Positions 44,583-49,116 of a stretch of 49,116 nucleotides of DNA are shown one piece after another. The position numbers and the translations under genes were made by a program. Numbering within the stretch: the first letter of the stretch is position 1; the number at the start of each line of letters is the position of its first letter. Source of the stretch: Actinomycetes bacterium (GTDB taxonomy: Bacteria > Actinomycetota > Acidimicrobiia > Acidimicrobiales > Bog-793); the NCBI GenBank assembly GCA_021809425.1, contig JAKBAA010000016.1, forward strand, positions 1-49,116. The letters run 5' to 3'. Below the pieces are notes generated by a model. It was not told where the DNA came from and did not search any database. It saw only the letters and a program-made list of their open reading frames with translations.

Positions 44583-46436
44583 TCACAGCCCGACCGGGTC
44601 GACCTCCACCCGCACGCCGACCGCCAGGGCATCGAGGCCGGCCAGCCCGTCGGCCAGGGTGGCCGCGTCGGCGGCCCGCACGAGCAGCCGGTCGCCGACG
44701 CGCGCCGTCGTGCAGCCGGCTGCAGCCCTGAGGACGTGGCGGGCGGCCTCGAGCCCCTCGCCGGTGACGAGCGCCACGGCGGACGACGGCGGGAGGGCGA
44801 GGGCACGCCGGCGGGCCAGCTCCGCCTCGGCGAGCCGGCCGGGCTCGGCGTGGACGGCCGCCTGGACCACCTCGTGCCCGGGAAGCCGCGTCTGCACCAC
44901 CACGCCCCCCGGGCCGCCCCGCCGGCGGCGCCCGCCGACGAGGCGCGACGCGAGCGCCAGCAGGGCGAGCGCCCGCACCCCGGCGTCGAGGCGTGGCGCC
45001 AGCAGCTCCTGGTCGAGGTCGAGGAACACGACGAGCGATGCCGCTCCCACCCGGTGGAGCACCGCCTCGGTCCCGACCAGGACCGGTGCCTGCGGCACCG
45101 GCTCCGCTCGCCGGAGGGGCCCGCTCACCTCGGCGACCGGCCGCCCGACGAGCGACGCCAGCTCCTCGACGGCCCGCGCCGTGCCGACGCGGAGGACCCG
45201 CAGCGCGGTGCCGCCGCACCCGGCGCACACCCGCGGGCGGGCCGACCCGCACGCCGGGCACGCCAGGGCCGCCACTTCCGGGGCCCCGACCGGCGCCTCC
45301 CGGACGGCGGCGCCGCAGGCCGTGCAGCGGGCGAGCTCGCCACAGCCGCCGCAGGCGAGCAGGCGCGCCCTTCCCGTCCGGTTGAGCACGCACACGACCG
45401 GCCGCCCGGGGTCGGCCTCGACCGCCGCCCGGATCCGCTCGGCGAGCGGCGCGGCGTACCGTCCCGTCCTCGGGTCGTCGCCCCGCCGGTCGAGCACGAC
45501 GACCGGTGCCCACCCGGCCCGCTCCTCGGCACGCGAGCAGGCGACCACCGGCAGCTCGGCCACCTGCTCGGGCGTCGGGCAGGCGCTCACCAGCACCACC
45601 GGCACGCCGGCTCGCCGGCCGCGCTCGAGCGCCACCACGTCGGCCCGCCAGGTCGGGGCGCGCGTCTCGACGAGCGCCTCGGCGTGGGCGTCGAGCACCA
45701 CCACCGCCCGAAGCACCTCCACCGGGGCGAAGGCTCCGTCACGCGTCCCGACCACCACCGGGGCGTCCCGGGCGGCCGCCCACTGCTCGGGCAGCGCCGC
45801 CGCCGGCCAGCCGACGGCGGCGAGCGCGGCCGACAGCCGGGCCACGTCGCGCTGCCCGGGCACCACCACGAGCACCGCCCCGTCCCCCGGGGCCGACTCG
45901 AGCACACCGGTCACGACGCCGAGCCGCGGGCTCGCCGGTGGGAGCCGCAGCACGGCGGCCCCGGAGGCGAGCGCCTCGGCGAGGGGCCGCCCCGGCGCCG
46001 GACCGGCGCCGACCGGCCCGCCCTCCCCCGGCCGCCTGCCCGCCGGCACCGTCACCGCCGGACCGACCGGGACGATCCGTGGGGGTGACCCGGCGAGGAG
46101 CAGGGGACGAAGCCGCCCGGCGTAGCGCCAGGCCGCCCACCGGGCCAGCTCGACCACCGCCGGCGGCGGCCCGGCCGAGACGACCTCGAGCACCGCCCGG
46201 AGCGACACGCGCTCGGGCGCCTCGTCGGCACAGCCGACCACCCAGCCGCGCACCCTCCGACCCTGGAGGGGCACCCGGACGATGGTGCCGTCGCGCAGCG
46301 GCCCCGGGAGGCCGTCCGGGAGGGCGTAGTCGAGCACCCGGTCGAGGCCGCGCACGTCGGGCACGACGCGCACGACCCGGCCGGCCGCCCCGGCGCCGGT
46401 CGGCGGCGCCCCGGACGAAGGGGCGCAGGCCGTCAC
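44583..46436 (-). CDS. priA: Primosomal protein N' (PriA), helicase-inactive actinobacterial form
   Basis: Replication-restart protein. The 617-residue product retains the N-terminal 3'-DNA-binding domain ([20 protein letters not shown]), the four CxxC pairs of the zinc domain (CGGC, CTAC, CPAC, CAGC) and the C-terminal domain. The helicase core is eroded: no Walker A is present, DEEH is replaced by LDAHAE, and SATPS by SACPTPE. Actinobacterial PriA proteins generally lack ATP-binding motifs, so this is normal for the phylum, not a pseudogene. The GTG start at 46436 overlaps the coaBC TGA (GTGA). Confidence 0.92.
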   Translation of the reverse strand: MTACAPSSGAPPTGAGAAGRVVRVVPDVRGLDRVLDYALPDGLPGPLRDGTIVRVPLQGRRVRGWVVGCADEAPERVSLRAVLEVVSAGPPPAVVELARWAAWRYAGRLRPLLLAGSPPRIVPVGPAVTVPAGRRPGEGGPVGAGPAPGRPLAEALASGAAVLRLPPASPRLGVVTGVLESAPGDGAVLVVVPGQRDVARLSAALAAVGWPAAALPEQWAAARDAPVVVGTRDGAFAPVEVLRAVVVLDAHAEALVETRAPTWRADVVALERGRRAGVPVVLVSACPTPEQVAELPVVACSRAEERAGWAPVVVLDRRGDDPRTGRYAAPLAERIRAAVEADPGRPVVCVLNRTGRARLLACGGCGELARCTACGAAVREAPVGAPEVAALACPACGSARPRVCAGCGGTALRVLRVGTARAVEELASLVGRPVAEVSGPLRRAEPVPQAPVLVGTEAVLHRVGAASLVVFLDLDQELLAPRLDAGVRALALLALASRLVGGRRRRGGPGGVVVQTRLPGHEVVQAAVHAEPGRLAEAELARRRALALPPSSAVALVTGEGLEAARHVLRAAAGCTTARVGDRLLVRAADAATLADGLAGLDALAVGVRVEVDPVGL

Positions 46437-47782
46437 GCCTGCTGCCGGCCCTCCGCCGGGTCCCGACAGGTGACGACCTGCCCCGACGGGCGCTCGCCGG
46501 CGACAGCCGCCAGCTCCGAGCGGAGTGCCACCACGGCGTCGAGCACGGCGCCGGCGACCACCGCCTTCGGGGCGAGCGGCACCTCGACGGCCCGGCCGGA
46601 GCGGTCGAGGATGGTCACGGCATTGGTCTCGTGCACGAAGCCGACGCCCGGTCGGCTGACGTCGTTCACGACGAACAGGTCGGCACCCTTCTCCTCGAGC
46701 TTCGCCCGGCCTCGGTCGACGGCGCTCGGCCCCGCCTCGGCGGCGAACCCGACGAGCAGCTGCCCGGGACGGCGCCGCCGGCCGAGCGCGGCGAGCACGT
46801 CCTCGGTGGGCTCGAGCACCACCTCCGGGGTCCCGACCCGCTTCGACAGCTTTCCCGGGAACGGGTGGGCGGGACGGAAGTCGGCCACGGCGGCGGCCAT
46901 GACGACCACGTCCGCCTCCGCCGCCCGGGCGAGGACGGCGGCGGCCAGCTCGGCGGCGGTCTCCACGCGCACCACCTCGTCGAGGCCGTCCGGCGGGTCG
47001 AGCTCGGCCGCGGTGACCAGGCACACCGAGGCGCCCCGCGCCGCCGCCACGGCGGCGAGGGCGTGGCCCTGGCGGCCCGACGAGCGGTTGGCGACGACCC
47101 GCACGGCGTCGATCGGCTCCCGGGTGCCCCCGGCCGTCACGAGCACGCGGGTCCCCGAGAGGTCGCCCGGCGGCCCACCGTCCAGCTGCCGCCGGGCGAG
47201 GACGGCGGCAGCCGCCGCTGCGATGACGGCCGGATCGGACAGCCGGCCCTCGCCGAGGTCGCCGCCGGCGAGCCGACCCGCCTCCGGGCCGACGACCACC
47301 ACCCCGCGCCGGCGAAGCAGCGTCATGTTGTCGGCCACCGCCGGGTGCTGCCACATCTCGGTGTGCATCGCCGGTGCCACGACCACCGGCGCCCTCGTCG
47401 CCAGCAAGACGGCGCCGAGCAGGTCGCGGGCGATGCCGTGGGCGTACTCGCCGAGCACGGTGGCGGTCGCCGGGGCCACGACGACCAGGTCGGCGCGCTG
47501 GCCGAGACGGGTGTGCGGGATCGGGTGGGCGCCCCCGAACAGCTCGGTCTCCGCCGGCTCGGAGGCCAGCGCGGAGAAGGTCGTCGGCCCCACGAACCGG
47601 CTGGCGGCGGCTGTGAGCACCGGGGTGACGTGTGCGCCGGCGTCCACCAGCAGCCGGCACAGCTCGACCGCCTTGTAGGCAGCGATGCCGCCGCCCACCC
47701 CGAGCACCACCCAGGCGCCCCGCAACGGGAAGCGGCCGGGGTCGACCGCGTCCACGCCGCCGCCGTCGCCGTCGGGCGTCAT
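46433..47782 (-). CDS. coaBC: Bifunctional phosphopantothenoylcysteine decarboxylase/phosphopantothenate-cysteine ligase
   Basis: Two successive steps of coenzyme A synthesis. The 449-residue product has an FMN-binding CoaC half (GVGGGIAAYKAVELCRLLVD, VVAPATATVLGEYAHGIA, APAMHTEMWQHPAV) and a CoaB ligase half (VLVTAGGTREPIDAVRVVANRSSGRQG, KRVGTPEVVLEPTEDVL, NDVSRPGVGF). PAMH rather than PAMN is the form I recall from actinobacteria. The start is ATG 47782 with GGGAGGA 7 nt upstream. metK, often found near here, is absent. Confidence 0.95.
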   Translation of the reverse strand: MTPDGDGGGVDAVDPGRFPLRGAWVVLGVGGGIAAYKAVELCRLLVDAGAHVTPVLTAAASRFVGPTTFSALASEPAETELFGGAHPIPHTRLGQRADLVVVAPATATVLGEYAHGIARDLLGAVLLATRAPVVVAPAMHTEMWQHPAVADNMTLLRRRGVVVVGPEAGRLAGGDLGEGRLSDPAVIAAAAAAVLARRQLDGGPPGDLSGTRVLVTAGGTREPIDAVRVVANRSSGRQGHALAAVAAARGASVCLVTAAELDPPDGLDEVVRVETAAELAAAVLARAAEADVVVMAAAVADFRPAHPFPGKLSKRVGTPEVVLEPTEDVLAALGRRRRPGQLLVGFAAEAGPSAVDRGRAKLEEKGADLFVVNDVSRPGVGFVHETNAVTILDRSGRAVEVPLAPKAVVAGAVLDAVVALRSELAAVAGERPSGQVVTCRDPAEGRQQA

Positions 47783-47806
47783 GGCGCCGTCCTCCCGCAG
47801 GCCGTG

Positions 47807-48187
47807 CTACTCGGCGGGCGCGTCCTCGACGGTCGCGTCCTCGCCCGGCAGGGTGTCCACCGCATCGCCTCCGTCGGCGACCACCTCGAGCGCCACGCCC
47901 TCGTCAGGCGGCTCGCCGGCCTCGCCCTCCTCGTCGGACGCCTGCGGCACGCCTGCCCGGACCTTGCCGGCGGCCACCTCCTCGAGGGCGATCGACAACG
48001 GCTTGCGGGCCACCGAGGTGACCTGCGGCGGGACGATGGCGCCGAGACCCTCGCCGAGCTGGTTGAAGTACGAGTTGATCTGACGGGCGCGCTTGGAGGC
48101 GAGCGTGACGAGCGTGAACTTCGAGTCGACCGTCTCGAGGAGCGTCTCGATGGGCGGTTCGATCATCGTGCTGCGCGGCTCTGCCAT
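47807..48187 (-). CDS. rpoZ: RNA polymerase omega subunit
   Basis: Small subunit that stabilises the beta' subunit of RNA polymerase. The 126-residue product has the omega core [22 protein letters not shown]...[14 protein letters not shown]. An unusually long acidic tail of about 45 residues follows ([13 protein letters not shown] and onwards). The start is ATG 48187 with AGGAG 9 nt upstream; ATG 48166 would remove 7 residues. It lies between gmk and coaBC, the standard order. Confidence 0.94.
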   Translation of the reverse strand: MAEPRSTMIEPPIETLLETVDSKFTLVTLASKRARQINSYFNQLGEGLGAIVPPQVTSVARKPLSIALEEVAAGKVRAGVPQASDEEGEAGEPPDEGVALEVVADGGDAVDTLPGEDATVEDAPAE

Positions 48188-48210
48188 GCGGTGGTGCTCC
48201 TGTCGCTTCG

Positions 48211-48759
48211 CTAGCGGGCGCCCCGTCGCGCCTCGTCGATGATAGCCGCCAGCTCCTCCACGGCCCGCTCGACGTCGTCGTTGACGACGACGGCGTCGGC
48301 GAACGCCCGCCCTGCCTCGAGCTCGTCCTCGCCGAGCGCCAGGCGGCGCTCCACCTGCTCCTCGGCGTCGCCCCGCCCGCGGAGCCGGGTCGCCTGCTCC
48401 TCGCGGGACGGCGGCACGAGCAGCACGCACCGCACGTGGTCGTGGCCGCACCGCTCGAGCACCTGCTGGGCACCCTGCACGTCGATCTCCAGCACGACGT
48501 CCTGGTCGGCGGGCGGGTCGGGAACCGGGGTGCCGTAGTACTCCCCGAGGATCGTCGCCCACTCGAGGAAGCCCCCCTCCTTCGCCCGCAAGAGGAACTC
48601 CTCGCGCTCGACGAAGGTGTAGGCGTCCTGCGCCTCACCGGGGCGACGCGCCCGCGTCGTCCAGGACCGGGACAGCCACAGCTTCGGGTCACGCGCCACG
48701 AGCTGGCGGATGACCGTCCCCTTGCCGGCGCCGCCAGGGCCGGAAAGGACGAGGATCAG
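48211..48759 (-). CDS. gmk: Guanylate kinase
   Basis: Phosphorylates GMP to GDP. The P-loop [19 protein letters not shown] is in frame immediately upstream of GTG 48699, so the gene must start earlier than that codon. The only start-like codon upstream before the frame loses similarity is CTG 48759, overlapping the mihF stop as CTGA. From it the product has 182 residues, the normal length. Other motifs: [13 protein letters not shown] (GMP-binding), [15 protein letters not shown]-like segment, [14 protein letters not shown]. The SD is weak, so translation probably depends on coupling to mihF. Confidence 0.92.
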   Translation of the reverse strand: MILVLSGPGGAGKGTVIRQLVARDPKLWLSRSWTTRARRPGEAQDAYTFVEREEFLLRAKEGGFLEWATILGEYYGTPVPDPPADQDVVLEIDVQGAQQVLERCGHDHVRCVLLVPPSREEQATRLRGRGDAEEQVERRLALGEDELEAGRAFADAVVVNDDVERAVEELAAIIDEARRGAR

Positions 48760-49076
48760 GGCCGCTCGACCGCCTCGAGCAGCGCGTCGCGCTGCTTCGC
48801 ACCGAGCCCCTGGAGGCGGCGGGTCTCGCTGATCCCCACCTGCTCCATCAGGCGACGCGCCTTCACCTTGCCGGTGCCGGGAAGCGACTCCAGCACCGAC
48901 AGGACCTTCATCTTGCCGATCGTCTCGTCGCCGTCGGCCTTGGCGAGAAGGTCCTTCAAGTTGGTGCGCCCGGACTTCAGGTGGTCCTTCAGCTCCGCGC
49001 GAGCCTTCCGGGCCTGGGCTGCCTTCTCGAGCGCGGCCGTCCGCTGTTCTGGGGTGAGGCTGGGAGGCTGAGGCAT
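48756..49076 (-). CDS. mihF: Integration host factor, actinobacterial type
   Basis: Small nucleoid-associated DNA-binding protein unrelated in sequence to enterobacterial IHF. The 106-residue product has the family features: a charged N-terminal helix (LTPEQRTAALEKAAQARKAR), LKSGRTNLKDLLAKAD, then a helix-two-turns-helix MKVLSVLESLPGTGKVKARRLMEQVGI and the SETRRLQGLGAKQRDALL end. The start is ATG 49076, 8 nt after TAACGT; the frame is open 13 codons further upstream but without support. It is the first gene of mihF-gmk-rpoZ-coaBC-priA. Confidence 0.95.
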   Translation of the reverse strand: MPQPPSLTPEQRTAALEKAAQARKARAELKDHLKSGRTNLKDLLAKADGDETIGKMKVLSVLESLPGTGKVKARRLMEQVGISETRRLQGLGAKQRDALLEAVERP

Positions 49077-49090
49077 GAGCCGGTACGTTA
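49077..49090 (-). promoter_or_regulatory. mihF promoter, near-leaderless
   Basis: Minus-strand TAACGT (49090-49085) is followed by 8 nt and ATG 49076, leaving at most one or two untranslated bases. Confidence 0.5.
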
Positions 49091-49116
49091 GCGCGACCGG
49101 CCGAAGGGGGTCCACG

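Noticed and set aside
44583-46436. priA as a pseudogene because the helicase motifs are missing
   Set aside because: The reading frame is intact, all eight zinc cysteines are kept, and loss of the ATP-binding motifs is the normal state of actinobacterial PriA.

Overview
The window is very GC-rich chromosomal DNA (well above 70% G+C by eye) from an actinobacterium, most likely of the Acidimicrobiia or a close relative. The evidence is an actinobacterial-type integration host factor (mihF), a PriA without the helicase ATP-binding motifs, a homodimeric AceE-type pyruvate dehydrogenase, WXG100/EccC-type secretion genes, and many genes whose start codon lies 6-8 nt after a TAnnnT -10 box (leaderless transcripts). 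The class assignment is inference. I see no rRNA, tRNA, CRISPR array, insertion sequence or phage gene.

Left part (1-11019): the 3' end of an FAD monooxygenase; convergent to it the sulfate-activation operon cysD-cysN-cysC preceded by RNase HI; then aceE with an overlapping acetyltransferase, a 360-bp non-coding stretch rich in mutually exclusive stem-loops, a metallo-beta-lactamase-fold hydrolase, and sufC-sufS-sufU without sufB/sufD. The cys and suf operons share a GGAAATCC / TAACAT promoter element.

Middle part (11045-28013): a type VII-like secretion locus. It encodes a huge membrane-anchored protein with fibronectin-III-like repeats and a Thr-rich tail, a MoxR AAA+ ATPase, a DUF58 protein, a transglutaminase-like membrane protein that has lost its catalytic Cys and His, an antisense Ser/Thr kinase, an FHA-FtsK/EccC-type triple ATPase, a WXG100 protein, an EspC-like protein, a longer WXG-type protein and an unrecognised partner. 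No eccB, eccD, eccE or mycP is present. This is the best candidate here for an under-described system.

Right part (28051-49076): housekeeping genes, almost all on the minus strand: D-Ala-D-Ala carboxypeptidase and thrB; ftsK, panD, RNase J, dapA and dapB; an M16 peptidase, pnp and rpsO; priA, coaBC, rpoZ, gmk and mihF. The familiar actinobacterial order rpsO-pnp-M16-dapB-dapA-rnj-ftsK is interrupted by a plus-strand island with an ABC-F ATPase and a LigAB ring-cleavage dioxygenase, which has its own dyad operator upstream and strong inverted repeats downstream.

Functionally the window joins sulfur assimilation and Fe-S assembly, lysine/cell-wall precursor synthesis, RNA decay (RNase J, PNPase), GTP/CoA supply and a secretion apparatus probably controlled by Thr phosphorylation read by an FHA domain.
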